64,000 nucleotides of DNA from Boswellia sacra (GCA_013180625.2 SNVD02009237.1:124001-188000); one strand, 5' to 3'. Positions 21,490 through 33,278 are shown, counted from the first letter of the stretch. Translations and numbers: made by a program. Notes: a model not told the origin generated them from the letters alone.

Positions 21490-22550
21490 GTTATATATCA
21501 CAGCCCTTAAACCCTAGCCGCGTCCGTCCTTCTCTCTCAATCTCTGATAAACCCTAGCTTCCGTTTCTTCTTCTTCAAGAGGTATCTTCTCTCTTCATTT
21601 TTTTCTCTATTCAAGATTAAATAATTTTTGTGTTTTTGCAGTGATCTTGTGACTACTGTCGTAGTATTTGGTTGAAAAGCTTTCGTAGTGTGATATCAAT
21701 AAATAAATAATTAAAAAAAGAATTGATAAATTTTGGTAGCTGAGTGATGAAGAGAGGATTTTTTTTTTTAAGTTTACTGTTGAGGGTTTCTCGTGGTTAT
21801 GTCAATCGAGGGCTTGGTTGAAAGTTTTAACATTTAAAGCTTTATCCGCATTGGTATATTAAAGGGTTTTGATGGTTTTCAAATGTTTTAAGTTGATTTG
21901 CTATTTGATTTTGTAATTTTTTGTAGCGATTGAGTTGACTGGAATTGACAAGTAACATGCTTTGACTAGCTTTGCCCAAGTGGGTTCAAGGTATTTCAAA
22001 TGCAGGGTTTATGGTTATTTGCCGGATCGCTGGTAGTTTGAACTGTTTATATCCTTTTAATTTTCTGATTGCTGCCTGTGAATTGGCTGACAGTTATTAT
22101 GAATAGCTGTCTCCGGTTACTGTAGGATCGGGTATTATGTATCTTTAACTTGTTTAATTTGATTCTCGGATTTGCCCTTTTGTATACAATGCAACAGCCG
22201 TTGACTGATTTGGTTTTTGCTTTTGTTGCTGTGGTGTGCTGGTAGGGAAACCTGATAACAGTGAAGGATTATAATGGCACTTAGTAGCAGACTTGGAATG
22301 CTCGTGAGGCAGAATGGGCAAGGTCCTGTGACATCTATGCTCAACTCTATTCACTGCATGTCGACAAGTACAGCAAAGCTTTTTATTGGAGGTATATATA
22401 ATTGTTGCTAATGAACATACCAGTTGTGATATATATTTTTCGTCTGTGTTTTGACTTGTCAACTATGGTTTTTTTTTTCAAGCCTTTCTTACGGGACCGA
22501 TGACATTTCACTCAAGGAAGCATTTTCTAGCTTTGGTGAAGTGGTTGAAA
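21490..22550 (+). pseudogene. Glycine-rich RRM RNA-binding protein, copy A, truncated
   Basis: Same layout as copy B: a leader exon ending at 21581 (GAG|GTATCT), an intron to the AG at 22244-22245, coding exon 1 at 22274-22391 (MALSSRLGMLVRQNGQGP.. to KLFIGG) and exon 2 at 22483-22550. The acceptor region reads CAAGCC instead of CAAGGCC, a one-base loss that shifts the frame at exon 2. Exons 3 and 4, which hold RNP1 and the glycine-rich tail, are absent before copy B begins. Homology to copy B stops near 22935. The hAT insertion lies about 230 bp upstream of its TATA box. It might still be transcribed but cannot encode the RRM protein. Confidence 0.85.
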
Positions 22551-22935
22551 GTGATTTTTTTTATATCCACTGCTTTTTGTTATTTAGCATTGGCATTATA
22601 GAAAGTTGGAATTTTTGTCCAAGCATGCACAATTATAGTCAACTTCATTTGTATTTTGTTTTCCTTTGTCATGTATGTCATTGATGTAGCTCCCCTGCCC
22701 ACACCCACACCCACACACCCAAAAAAAAAAAAAAAAGGTGGGTAGGTGATTTGGAACTCAATTGCTGATATAATTCTGTCTGTCGTTGATCTATTGTTAA
22801 CATGCAATGAACCTTTTATGGAGTTCCCCTGTCCTATTTATTGTAAACTCAAAGGGCATTCTTCTTTGTGGTTTTGAAATGACTTTTAACTGGGTATTCT
22901 AGCTGCATTGGGAACTTTGTGGTGACTGTGTTCCC

Positions 22936-23160
22936 TAGATTTGAGATTTTAAAGCTTTATTGCATTCTTTGAGCTAACCAAATGGTGCATTAAAGGGTGT
23001 TTCAGTTTTTCAAACATTTCAGATTTATTATGTACTCGATTTTTTTTTCAGTGATTGCCTTGACTGGAACAAACCCAGTAACATGCTTAAGTTGTGACCA
23101 CGTGTATTTTACTAGCATTGTCCAACTGAGTTCATGGTTTTTCAAATGCTTGAAATATGT
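22936..23160 (+). repeat. Third, partial copy of the RNA-binding-protein leader intron
   Basis: Resembles 21833-22010 and 26848-27068: ttaaagctttat, attaaagggt, then tgactggaa, acatgctt and tttttcaaatgc in the same order. It suggests an older, now decayed repeat unit between copies A and B. Confidence 0.6.
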
Positions 23161-23384
23161 GAAACAACTGTTATGATGTGCCTCCCATTTGGCATGTGGG
23201 GGCAACTTTTTTTTACTGTGTAATTTGATTGTGCTTGACATAATTTTGCATTTCAAGTTTTCCTTTTGACTTTGTGAAGAACGGTTATCTGCACTGGGTG
23301 GACTCATATTTGCTCATATTTACCGATGTTTATTTGCCTTCTGAGTAAATCAAAGTTGAAATGTTTCATTATGTTTGTGCTTAT

Positions 23385-24085
23385 TGACGGTCTTGTGCTG
23401 ATTAGATATTTCTCCATCAGCACATAACATATCATAAGCTACAGTTATCGATGTTGCCATTTCTTTTAAGTTTTTCCCTCTTTCTATGTGGAAGGGCTAC
23501 ATGGTGGACATCATATATGCATTATATTATATGTTCTAATACTTTTGGTTATTGTGCATGTTTATGATCTTGTTATGCATTATAATTATTGTCATAGCTA
23601 TGAGTGTGCTTATGGACGGTCTTGTGCTGAAAAGATGTTTCTCCATCAGTACATAACATATTCATAAGCTACATCTAGTAATGCCACCTTGTCTTTCGTG
23701 TTTTCTCTCATCATTTGTGAGGAAAGACAATCCGTATTGTAGCAAACATGATGTATACATGGCTTTATATTTTTTTTTTGTTTATTTGTTTTATTTATCT
23801 ACCATTTCATAAGATTTTGATTATTACACATGCCTATGATCTTGTTATATATTATAATTATTGTCATAGTTACCAGTGTGCTTATGGACGGTCTTGTGCT
23901 GGAAAGATGTTTCTCCATCAGTACATAACATAATCATAAGCTACATCTAGTAATGCCACCCTGTCTTTCATGTTTTTTCTCATACTGTATGAGGAAAGAC
24001 AATCCGCGCTGTGGCAAACATGATGTATGCATGGATTTATAAATGTATTTCCTTTTGGTTATGTTTTGTTTATCTACCAAGTTAT
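23385..24085 (+). repeat. Diverged tandem repeat, three units of about 230-270 bp
   Basis: Units begin with gacggtcttgtgctg at 23385, 23616 and 23886, followed by tttctccatcagyacataac. The spacing varies through indels. No coding frame spans them. Confidence 0.75.
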
Positions 24086-24292
24086 ATGTATGGAATGGGG
24101 GCATCTCCTATTTTCTTGGAAAAATGAGATGCGGGTAGACCTATTTGGATAGTATTGTATGGTTTGACATTTATATTTCTCTAAAATGGGGGTTACTATG
24201 GTGCTTGTTGTTTAATTCTTTTCAGATTTTCTTCTCTTTCAAGTATCTTTCCTTTGAGAATGTTATGGAAAATCAGCTTAATTTTGAATTCT

Positions 24293-24406
24293 TTCCCAGG
24301 AAAATTTTTTTAGTCCTTGAATGTTTGAGAAGAATAGCAAATTGTTATTTTCCCAGGAAATTTTTTTTAGTCCTTGAATGTTTGAGAAGAATAGCAAATT
24401 GTTATG
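24293..24406 (+). repeat. 57-bp tandem duplication
   Basis: ttcccaggaaa..ttgttat occurs twice in a row (24293 and 24350), differing only in run lengths. Confidence 0.85.
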
Positions 24407-24429
24407 TTTTTGTGGGATTGTAAAAATTG

Positions 24430-25201
24430 CCTCTGGTGTTTGCTTTTGCTGGCAATGGCATTGACATATACCCTCTGATGTGTGGAAAAAAGTTGTATTT
24501 CTTATGATTTTAGATTGAAACTACTGTCATATTAAGCACCCTAAACTCATTTGGGTTTTCTTTGCAATCAAAAGATGGAAGATAGGAGCAAATGGGAAGA
24601 ATCATTGGCAAGCTCAATTATCTGAGCAGAAGAGAAGAAGCATGGACAAGGATGTTATTAGAGGAAACACGTCATCGGAAGCTTGAATGTGCAGGCAAAT
24701 GGATGAATCATCAAAAGAGTTAAAATTATGTTATTGTTCTATAGTATATATTCATCTTTTATACTGCCTTATGGTAGGCAAAGGTTGTCTTTGTTTTGAA
24801 AGACAAAACGATGACACATCTCTGGTTTAAGTGTTGCTTGAAAAAGTGAGAAATGTGCTTTCTAATGCTAATTAACAGGTATGGAGAAATAGAAACTATA
24901 TAGGTCCCTTGGATATGCCTACCATTATGTGTAAGCAATATGTATTGTATATATATAATTGTAATGATAAATGCTTCTTTATAGCCATGACAAATTGAGT
25001 TGTGTCTTTTGGTTGTGGGTTGCACTAAACAGTGTGTAATGTGACATAAATGGCAATTAAGCAAGCCTTAAGTTTTCTTAAATTTGTTAAGAACTAAATT
25101 GTTTCTGAAATATATTGGGTTTTGTGATTACAATGTACTTATATATTTTCCAAAATTTTAAATGAAACTTGTTGTATGTTGTATGTTTAAATGTTTGAAA
25201 G
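24430..25201. other. Unassigned sequence between the duplicated copies
   Basis: It has no counterpart in copy B. A stretch at 24594-24720 has an open frame (RIIGKLNYLSRREEAWTRM...) that I could not identify. Otherwise it is AT-rich. Confidence 0.35.
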
Positions 25202-25383
25202 CGGATTGCAGCTGAGAGAGAGGATTTTGTGAAACCCATGCCTGCCAAAGAGTTGTTGTTAGGCATTTTGCCTGAAGCTGAAAGTGATTGGAAGCTTATT
25301 TTCTGCATTCAACTACTCAAGCTTTGGGATGAATCAAAAAGTGAAATTTTAATAGAGGATATAGTGTCTCATAGTCTGATCTA
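25202..25383 (+). pseudogene. Unidentified exon-like open frame
   Basis: After an AG at 25200-25201 the frame reads RIAAEREDFVKPMPAKELLL and continues through EAESDWKLIFCIQLLKLWDE to a TAA at 25381-25383, about 60 residues of ordinary protein composition. It has no start codon of its own and looks like a last exon of another gene. I do not recognise the family. It may be a remnant carried along in the rearrangement that removed exons 3-4 of copy A. Confidence 0.35.
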
Positions 25384-25552
25384 AATAAAGAAATTTACGT
25401 AAACCAAAACACAAAAAAATGTGTTTTTTGGGAAATAAATAATCATGAGTCATAAAAGGAGTTCATGTGCACGAGTTTGAAGGACCATTTCAGCATTCTG
25501 TGCATGAGTTTGTTTAAGCGGGTCGTGGTACCACTTCACAATAGCATGTAGG

Positions 25553-26031
25553 GGGGGGAAAATAGAGACAATTCTTTTGAAAATAAATAATAACTACAAA
25601 CATATATGGTTTAATTGCTACTTATCTCGTTAAACCTGAAGTAATTCCTTTGTCCAACTCCAAAAAAATAATTAAACTTTTTTATGGATTTTTCAAAAAA
25701 TTAATCATATTTGTCAAAAGGTTAGATACTTGCTTAACCTCTCGATAGATCAACAACTTCTATTGATAGTAGAGCGCAATAGAAATTTTTGGAACATTAT
25801 AGACATACTAAAAAAAGACAAAAAAAAGGGAGATTGTCAAGAGTCTCCAGCCTTGTGATTAACTTTAAAGAGCCTCAATATTTTTGCACCTTCCTCGTCT
25901 AAACCCAATTTAACATATTTAACAGATTAAGGGAAATTCCCTAAAAACATGATTTAACCAAACCTTTAGAAAGGGTAACTTCGTCCACCTCCCTTTAGGT
26001 TATATAAAGTGACATTTTACCCCCTTAAGTC
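25553..26031 (+). repeat. Upstream flank of copy B, with the empty hAT-1 site
   Basis: Colinear with 5876-6346. At 26024-26031 CTTAAGTC runs straight into taataaatta, corresponding to tcataaatta after 21229 in copy A, so no hAT was ever inserted here or it left without a trace. Confidence 0.88.
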
Positions 26032-26113
26032 TAATAAATTAAAGAAAAAAATTAAAAAAGTGCTTATGGTTTAATTGTGACTCATAAAAAAATGAGGCTG
26101 TTCTTGAAAATTT

Positions 26114-26286
26114 AAGCTCTGTTTGTTTATAAATTCAAATCCTGTTTTATATGATATACATTTTCTAATATAATTTACATTCCATCTCAATCACATATAT
26201 TTTTTAAAATTTAAAATAATTTAGAATCAATCACATATTTTTAAATTTAATTAAAAATAAAAATATCAAATTTATAAACGAATCTG
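26114..26286. mobile_element. MITE in the copy B upstream region
   Basis: Begins agctctgtttgtttataaat and ends aaatttataaacgaa. It belongs to the family of 35262-35434. Copy A lacks it: there 'ttcttgaaaat' is followed directly by 'tgtcgaagga'. It lies about 170 bp upstream of the TATA box. Confidence 0.65.
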
Positions 26287-26452
26287 TTACTATCCAGTAC
26301 ATTTGTCGGAGAACACCGTCGGACTTTAATTGTAACATGAAATTTTGAGAGATGAGGGAAGCCCTAGTTTAAGGGATTTTTTCAAAAATACCCATATTAA
26401 AATCAGATGAGCACTCAGATATGGGGTGGGGTCCATCCATCCCTTGCCACGT

Positions 26453-26460
26453 TATAAAAT
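26453..26460 (+). promoter_or_regulatory. TATA box of RNA-binding-protein copy B
   Basis: TATAAAAT, about 35-40 bp before the likely transcription start. A telo-box (AAACCCTAG) is at 26548 in the leader. The first telo-box of copy A is degenerate here (aagccctag). Confidence 0.65.
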
Positions 26461-27340
26461 GCAGAAGATATTTTCTAACGGTATCTGCGTTTTATATCCA
26501 AGCCCTTAAGCCCTAGCCGCTTCCCTCCTCCTCTCTGTATATCTGATAAACCCTAGCTTCCGTTTCTTCTTTTTCAAGAGGTATCTTCTCTCTTCGTTTT
26601 TGTTCTCTATGCAAGATTAAATCATTTTTGTGCTTTTGCAGTGATCTTGTGACTACTGTCGTAGTATTTTGTTGGAAAGCTTTTGCAGTGTGATATGAAT
26701 AAATAAATAATTAAAAAAAGAATTGATAAAGGTTATGTTTTGAGAAAGCTTTGGTGGCTGAGTGATGAAGAGAGGATTTTTTAAGTTTACCGTTGAGGGT
26801 TTCACCTTGTGATATCAATCGAGGGCTTGTTTGAAAGTTTTAACATTTAAAGCTTTATGCATTGGTATATTAAGGGGTTTTCATGGTTTTCAAATGTTTT
26901 GAGTTTATTAGTTATTTGATTTTGTAATTTTTTGTAGTGAGTGATTTGACTGGAATAGACAAGTAAAATACAATAGTTTGAAAGTCCTAAGAAATTTCTG
27001 ATTGGGATAGTTGGTCCAAATTTCTTTGACTAGCTTTGTCCAAGTTGGTTCAAGGTTTTTCAAATGCAGGGTTGATTGTTATTCTTCGGATCGCTGGTAG
27101 TTTGAGCTGTTTATACCCTTTTAATTTTCTGATTGCTGTCTGTGAATTGGCTGGCAGTTATTATGAATGGCTGTCTCCGGTTATTGTAGGATTGGGTTTT
27201 ATGTATTTTTAACTTGTTGAATTTGATTCTCGGATTTGCTATTTTGTATTATACAATGCAACAACCGTTGACTGATTTGGCTTTTGCTTTTGTTGCTGTT
27301 GTGTGCTGGTGGGGAAACCTGATAACAGTGAAGGATTATA

Positions 27341-27791
27341 ATGGCACTTAGTAGCAGACTGGGAATGCTTGTGAGGCAGAATGGGCAAGGTCCTATGACA
27401 TCTATGCTTAACTTTATTCGCTGCATGTCGACAAGTACAACAAAGCTTTTTATTGGAGGTATGTATAATTGTTGCTATGAACATACCAGTTGTGATATAT
27501 ATTTTTAGTTTGTGTTTTGACTCTGTCAACTATGGTTTTTTTTTTTTTTTTTTCAAGGCCTTTCTTACGGGACTGACGACATTTCACTCAAGGAAGCATT
27601 TTCTAGCTTTGGTGAAGTGGTTGAAGGTGATTTTTTATGTACACTGCTTTTTGTTATTTAGCATTAGCATGCAAGTTGGAATTCTTGTCCAAGCATTCAC
27701 AATTATAGTCGACTTCATTTGTATTTTGTTTTCCTTTGTCACGTACATCATTGATGTAGCTCCCCCGCCCACATCCACATCCACACACACA

Positions 27792-27827
<36 letters not shown>

Positions 27828-28486
27828 AGAGAAAAGAAAGGTTTGTAGGTGATGTAGAACTCAATTGCTGAGATAACTCTGTCTGTCTTTGATCTATTGT
27901 TAACATGCAATGAAACCTTTTATGGAGTTCCCCTGTCCCATTTATTGTAAACTCTAAGGGCTTCTTCTTTGCGGTTCTGTAATGACTTTTAACTGGTTAT
28001 TTTGGCCGCATTGGGAACTTTGTGGTGACTATGTTCTTACTTGTTTTTATGGGTTCTCTAGAATACTTGGTGCTGATTTCTGCCTTCTAATTTTTTTCCC
28101 TCAACAAGCCTTGTGTTGCTTGGGTAATTGGTATGCTCATTCTTGGTAGTTGTTTTGGTGTACAGCAAGAGTTATTATGGACAGAGACAGCGGGAGGTCA
28201 AAAGGGTTTGGGTTTGTTAACTTTGCCAGCGATGACTCTGCTAGCTCGGCACTGTCGGCCATGGATGGCCAGGTGAGATATTAAATATGCTCAGACCATG
28301 TTGAAGATATCCTAAATCAGATTCTGCGTTGACTTCTGTGTCATACAATTTCAGGAGCTAAATGGGAGAAATATTCGAGTGAGTTATGCTAATGACAGAC
28401 CCAGTGGCCCTCGGTCTTATGGTGGTGGTGGCAATTTTCGTGGTAACGGAAACTTTGGTAGAACTGGAGGGGATGCTGGTTATTAA
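27341..28486 (+). CDS. Organelle-type glycine-rich RRM RNA-binding protein, copy B (141 aa)
   Basis: Coding exons are 27341-27458, 27558-27626, 28166-28272 and 28355-28486, all with GT-AG borders and one continuous frame to TAA. Residues 1-30 are Arg/Ser-containing with no acidic residue, like a mitochondrial presequence. Residues 35-110 form one RRM with RNP2 LFIGGL (36-41) and RNP1 KGFGFVNF (75-82). Residues 115-141 are Gly/Arg/Asn-rich. This is the architecture of mitochondrial GR-RBPs, which bind RNA and are linked to organelle RNA processing and editing and to stress. A non-coding leader exon (about 26490-26580) probably precedes it. The copy A leader acceptor AG is GG here (27311-27312), so a nearby AG at 27327 may be used. 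Intron 2 holds an (AC)n microsatellite. Mitochondrial targeting is inference. Confidence 0.93.
27781..27823 (+). repeat. (AC)n microsatellite in intron 2 of copy B
   Basis: About 20 AC units with one interruption. Copy A has only a short CCCACA tract at the matching place (about 22693-22720). Confidence 0.95.
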
Positions 28487-29686
28487 GCAGCTTGGTGCTT
28501 TATTCATAAAGTTTGCTGTTAATTTGGAATTAATGATGAATTTTTATTTTTAAAGTGATGGTTTTGAAGTAATGAAATTATTATATGCTTTGGGTACAAA
28601 AATTGTGCCGATTATTGCTTGTTAATTATATTTTGCAGGTAAGCTCTTAAATATTCTGCATGACTGGCGTGCATATGACATTGCAAAGATTATTGTTAAA
28701 AAGTGTGGATTGCTTACTGCAGGTTGCATGGTCTGGTTGAGCAATGTTAGTATTACACTGTTAACTGCTGGTAAACCACTCGATCTGCAGTCTGCAGTTC
28801 AATGTTTGTTTGGGTAATTGTCTCCTGGCCCCCATTTATAGCATTTTGTCCTCCAGTTTACTACTGCTACAAGTGGTCACAGTTGTAACAAGAAGGCACG
28901 TTTCATGGTGTTATAAAAAAAAAAAAAAAAAAACACTGGTACATGCTTGCAATGTTAAAGTTTGTGTGCTTCATAATGTGTGGTGTACAAACTAGGGAGG
29001 TCTATTGTCAGAGTTGAAATTTCTGTCAAAATCACTTCTATATAAGAGTTATTTTTTTTTAATAAATATTTTTTTTTTTAAGGAGATGTTTTCAAGTAGT
29101 GTCTAGAATCCTATGAGGAGTATTTTCGTTTGTGTTATGTTACAATCAAATTTTTATTGAAGGTGAATAAAAGTTTTCATCTTCTCAGTCCTTTATTTTG
29201 ATTTCTCTGGGGGCATTACACACTTTCACTACTTTAGACTTTGAGCAAGTTAGAGGTAAAATCAATGCAAAATGAGCTTGAAAATAAATTGGCCAAAATA
29301 CTAATCATTTGTTGCATCCTTATCTCTCAAACATCTTTAGTTGCTAAGTGAACTATTCTAAAGTTTTGTCAAATATTCGACGTTCAATGTAACGTACATG
29401 TGAAAAGCATCAATATAAATATAGAAGTATAATATTTTAGATAGATAATCAAAATGTAATCGAAGATCTAAGTGTAATAACGTAATATTCTGGAGAAAAA
29501 GCAAATGCAAGGTCAGGTTAATAATGCAATATCTATAAAAACAGTTATTTTTATCGTGATTCGATCAATTTCATGTCTATGCTTCCACCTCAATGTATCA
29601 AGAGCACTCCATTGCAGTAAATCTTAAAACGCCAAAAGTCAAGCTTTTACAACATACCATTTCTATTAGTAATCAAAACACTCTTA
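28487..29686. other. 3' untranslated region and intergenic DNA
   Basis: The RNA-binding protein 3' end is probably within about 300 bp of the stop, with T- and TAAT-rich sequence at 28520-28630. A poly(A) run lies at 28915-28933. No other gene recognised. Confidence 0.5.
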
Positions 29687-30409
29687 CGTCATGTTTGGTA
29701 CGCGACATTGTTTTGTACTATTTTATTACATTGTATTAAATAGTGTAATATATGTGTTTGGTGCTAATTTAGCATAGCATTAATTAATACAAAATACAAT
29801 CCTTAGATGCATCAACATTGTATTAAATTATGTAAAGCTAATCCATGACATTAGCATTACATTGTATAGCACTAATAAAAAATATCAAAATTATCCCTAC
29901 AAAATTCTATATATCCAATAATACCCTTTAATTTTTAAAACTTTTAAAATAAATAAAGATGTATTTAATAGATAAATTATAAAATCAAATTTATTTTAAA
30001 ATTTATTTTCTAAAAATAAAGAAGGGATGAAGGGAGTCATTGCCCCTACTGGGTGATAGTAGAGGTCCACTGCCTCCATTGAACCAATTGTCACCTAGCA
30101 TGCCACCATAAACTCAAATTGTCTAATAGGTCCAGCGGGGGCATTGGACCCCAAGTAATTTTTTCAATAATTAACAACTGTTCGATAAATTACTAAATAA
30201 CTAATTTTATAAATAAACTAAAAATATATTTATATTTTGTATATCTTTTTTGAAAACAAATGTTACTTTTTTGTACAAATTAATACAATACATGAGTATA
30301 CCAAACACTATGTAATTTTGACATAACATTATTTTTAGTACTATACAATATAATGTTATATAATACAATACAATACTATACTATACAATTTCGCGTACCA
30401 AACATGCCC
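29687..30409. mobile_element. Tourist/PIF-Harbinger-like MITE (723 bp)
   Basis: The ends are cgtcatgtttggtacgcga and, inverted, gggcatgtttggtacgcga. TTA flanks both sides (29684-29686 and 30410-30412), the target duplication of PIF/Harbinger elements. No transposase frame. Confidence 0.8.
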
Positions 30410-30412
30410 TTA

Positions 30413-31910
30413 AGGTACCAAAAAACGCCTTCAATCAACTTTCTTTAGTGCCATTTATACCCTTCACTCGAGGGGTAGAGCTCATAACTTTATAAGACTG
30501 TACTTTCTCAAATAATAAATTTAAAAGAAGTTTAAACTAATTGAAAAATAGAAAATGTATAGTTAATAAGATTAAATTTCTAATCCCTTTTTTATCAAAT
30601 AATGCTTAAGGAAAGGTGTTGGAAGATTTATATACTGTTGTGATAGAAAATGTGGAATTTTGTGAGATTTTTGACAAATTTAGGAAGGTATTTTACTCTA
30701 ATTGATATTAACTCAAATGGTCAAAGATATTATTTAAAAAAATTCCCGCCCATTCAAAACAAATCCCCTGAAATTAATGAATGGAAATTGAAAAAGGTTT
30801 TTTTTTTTTTTTTTTACTGATTATATTGGACATAAGTGGAATTCGACCATGTTATCCACGTTAAATTTTTGTATAATTCTGATCATGACTAAAGATGTCA
30901 AATAATGTGAATGGAGAAAAGTTATACGGGTTAAATGTCACTAAAAGCTTTGTTCATAAATAGGATAAGAAAAAAATAATTACTAAAATTGAAGACAACG
31001 AAACTTTACTGACATATATAAAGCAAATCCATGCATTCGATTAAATAACCCACGTGAAGATTGAAGTAACTAGTTATTTAATTTCTCAAACGTTTTCTTC
31101 AAGACTTGAATACATGTAGCATTGGGAATTTATTGAACGGATTATGAGTAACGCCATTGGCATACATAATTAAATCATCAGATTACATGTAGCATTGAGA
31201 ATTTCATTGAATCGATTTATATTCATGTAATTGAATAGTCAAATAATTAACCTAATGATTAATTTGGTTGTAGGTAAAGTTAGAAATAATTGTTGCCTTG
31301 GGCGACACATTTGTATCTCTCTTCATAATTGGAAGCATCTTCAAAAGCTAAAATCAGTAACGTCTCATCCACTTGCATTCCACAAAGGTGTTACACCAAT
31401 CAATTTAACAAAATTACACATAGACAAAGAAATTTAATAAAGGAGACGACCAAAGGGTAGCAGAAGAAGAAGGAGAAGAACAATCTTGATCATCTTTACC
31501 ATTGCTCTTCATTCATTTCAATAATTATATAAAAATATATCATATCAATTCTAATCATATGAATCCAACGGCTAAGATCTGCACCCATTCTAGCAGACCC
31601 CACCTCATTATTATTACACTTTCCATCTCATATCACAGATCTACACCTTTCCCTCCTCCCCTCCCTTTCTTCTATTATCTTCACAATTATATCTTTGTCT
31701 ATTATATCATCAAATTCAATTCTACAATTTCTCTAATTATATGCTACATCGACACCTTCTCCAACCCCATCGAAAGGACCACAACAATAATTAACTTGAT
31801 TTAGATCATCAACACAAATATAAAGAACCTTTTTTTTTTTCAAACAAAAAAAAAAATTACCCTTTAACAGCCACCGTGAGATGAGATGAAAGACTTGAAT
31901 CACTCCGAAA
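30413..31910. other. Intergenic DNA between the MITE and the epimerase gene
   Basis: AT-rich, with the epimerase 3' untranslated region at its right end (about 31600-31910, minus strand). The short open frames here show no recognisable protein. Confidence 0.55.
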
Positions 31911-33278
31911 TCAACCCGACTTCTCGGAGCGTCCCACTTCCTTTTTTACCCTCGATTGAATCCCGTAATAACTAACGTACCATTTCACGAACTTCCGCAG
32001 CCCACTTGCGAGGTCGGTGGTGGGCTTGTACCCGAAGTCCCTGTACGCCAAGCTCACATTGGCGTGCGTGTATGGCACGTCCCCATTCCTTGGCATTCTT
32101 ATTACATGCTTCTTGGCTTTTGTGTTGAGTAAACTTTCAAGTATTGAAACCAATCTCCCAACAGGGACTGGGGATGTGTTGCCAAGGTTGTAAACTCTCA
32201 GCTGTGCGGGCCCTCTCTTCTTCCCTCCACTCCCCGTACTCTTCTCTGCCGTGTCCAGTGCCCCCAGGCACCCTTTCACGACATCATCAATGTAGGTGAA
32301 GTCACGCGCCACCTCTTTCTCGTCCTGGGTCTTGTAGACGTCGATTGGCTTGCCTTGTAGTATGTCCTTTGTGAAGAAGAAGTAAGCCATGTCGGGTCTT
32401 CCCCAGGGTCCGTACACGGTGAAAAATCTCAATCCTGTGAGAGCAAGACCGTAAATATGGTTATAAGTGTGGGCGATTTCCTCTCCCGCTTTTTTGGTGG
32501 CTGCGTACAAGCTGGCGGGCTGGTCGGTTCTGTGAGACTCTGAGAATGGGACTGCTGTGTTGAGCCCGTAGACGGAGCTCGACGAGGCCCAAACAATCGA
32601 CGGCTGCGGATTCAACGACTTGCACACTTCGAGGAGGTTGATGAATCCCGCAACGTTGGACGCCACGTAGGATTGCGGATTCTTCATGGCGTAACGCACC
32701 CCGGCTTGCGCCGCTAAGTGTAGTACGTGGGTGAAAGGTACGACGTCGAACAGCTTGGTTAGCAGCAGCGCATCATTCAAGTCGCCTTCGACGACGAAGA
32801 CTTGATGCTTCTGAAGCAGCTTCTGCCTGTCGCGTTTCAGCGACGGATCGTAGTAGCTGTTGAAGTTATCCAATCCGAGAACTCCATCGCCTCGCTTCTT
32901 CAAAGCCAGCGAGCAATGGCTTCCCACGAAGCCTGCAGCCCCAGTGACTAACACCGTCAGCCCATTGGGCCGGCGGGGGGTGGCGGAGTGGCGTACCTGC
33001 TTCTCCCAGGCGGCGCCCCCGACAGAGAAGGAAGAAGAGAAGAGGGAAGTGGAGAGGAGAGAGTGGTGGTGGGGGTGGCTGTTGTTAGGGTTATCGGAAA
33101 GCGGGGGGTGATTGAGAGTGAAGAAGAGAATGAGAACGAGAGCTATGAGGATTGTTGCCCGGAAGAAAAGCTTGGAAGAAGAGTGGAGTAGCTTTGTCAA
33201 ATGGAGTCTGCGAACATAGCTGTTGTAGCGTTCTAGCTTTACTGTTTTGCTGGTGTCCGGAGGGGAAGCCATTCGCAT
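31911..33278 (-). CDS. GAE: UDP-glucuronate 4-epimerase (GAE family, 455 aa, single exon)
   Basis: Converts UDP-glucuronate to UDP-galacturonate, the pectin precursor, in the Golgi. The frame is intact and intronless, as in plant GAE genes, and the length fits the family (about 430-460 aa). Residues 38-56 are one hydrophobic anchor after a basic N-terminus, giving a type II membrane protein. A low-complexity stem follows (60-90). The extended-SDR domain has the NAD-binding GAAGFVGSH (113-121), the LHLAAQAGVRYA segment, SSSSVYG (232-238) and the catalytic Y258-AAT-K262, followed by RFFTVYGPWGRPDM (284-297). It is GC-rich compared with its surroundings, as plant single-exon coding regions often are. 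ATG codons at residues 1 and 3 are both possible. It has no functional link to its neighbours. Confidence 0.95.
   Translation of the reverse strand: MRMASPPDTSKTVKLERYNSYVRRLHLTKLLHSSSKLFFRATILIALVLILFFTLNHPPLSDNPNNSHPHHHSLLSTSLFSSSFSVGGAAWEKQVRHSATPRRPNGLTVLVTGAAGFVGSHCSLALKKRGDGVLGLDNFNSYYDPSLKRDRQKLLQKHQVFVVEGDLNDALLLTKLFDVVPFTHVLHLAAQAGVRYAMKNPQSYVASNVAGFINLLEVCKSLNPQPSIVWASSSSVYGLNTAVPFSESHRTDQPASLYAATKKAGEEIAHTYNHIYGLALTGLRFFTVYGPWGRPDMAYFFFTKDILQGKPIDVYKTQDEKEVARDFTYIDDVVKGCLGALDTAEKSTGSGGKKRGPAQLRVYNLGNTSPVPVGRLVSILESLLNTKAKKHVIRMPRNGDVPYTHANVSLAYRDFGYKPTTDLASGLRKFVKWYVSYYGIQSRVKKEVGRSEKSG

Noticed and set aside
27635..27910. 91-residue minus-strand frame with a Val/Cys repeat
   Set aside because: It is created by the (AC)n microsatellite in an intron of the RNA-binding protein gene.
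31231..31804. Open frames of 68 and 100 codons downstream of the epimerase gene
   Set aside because: Composition is random-like and AT-driven, and they overlap the likely 3' untranslated region on the other strand.
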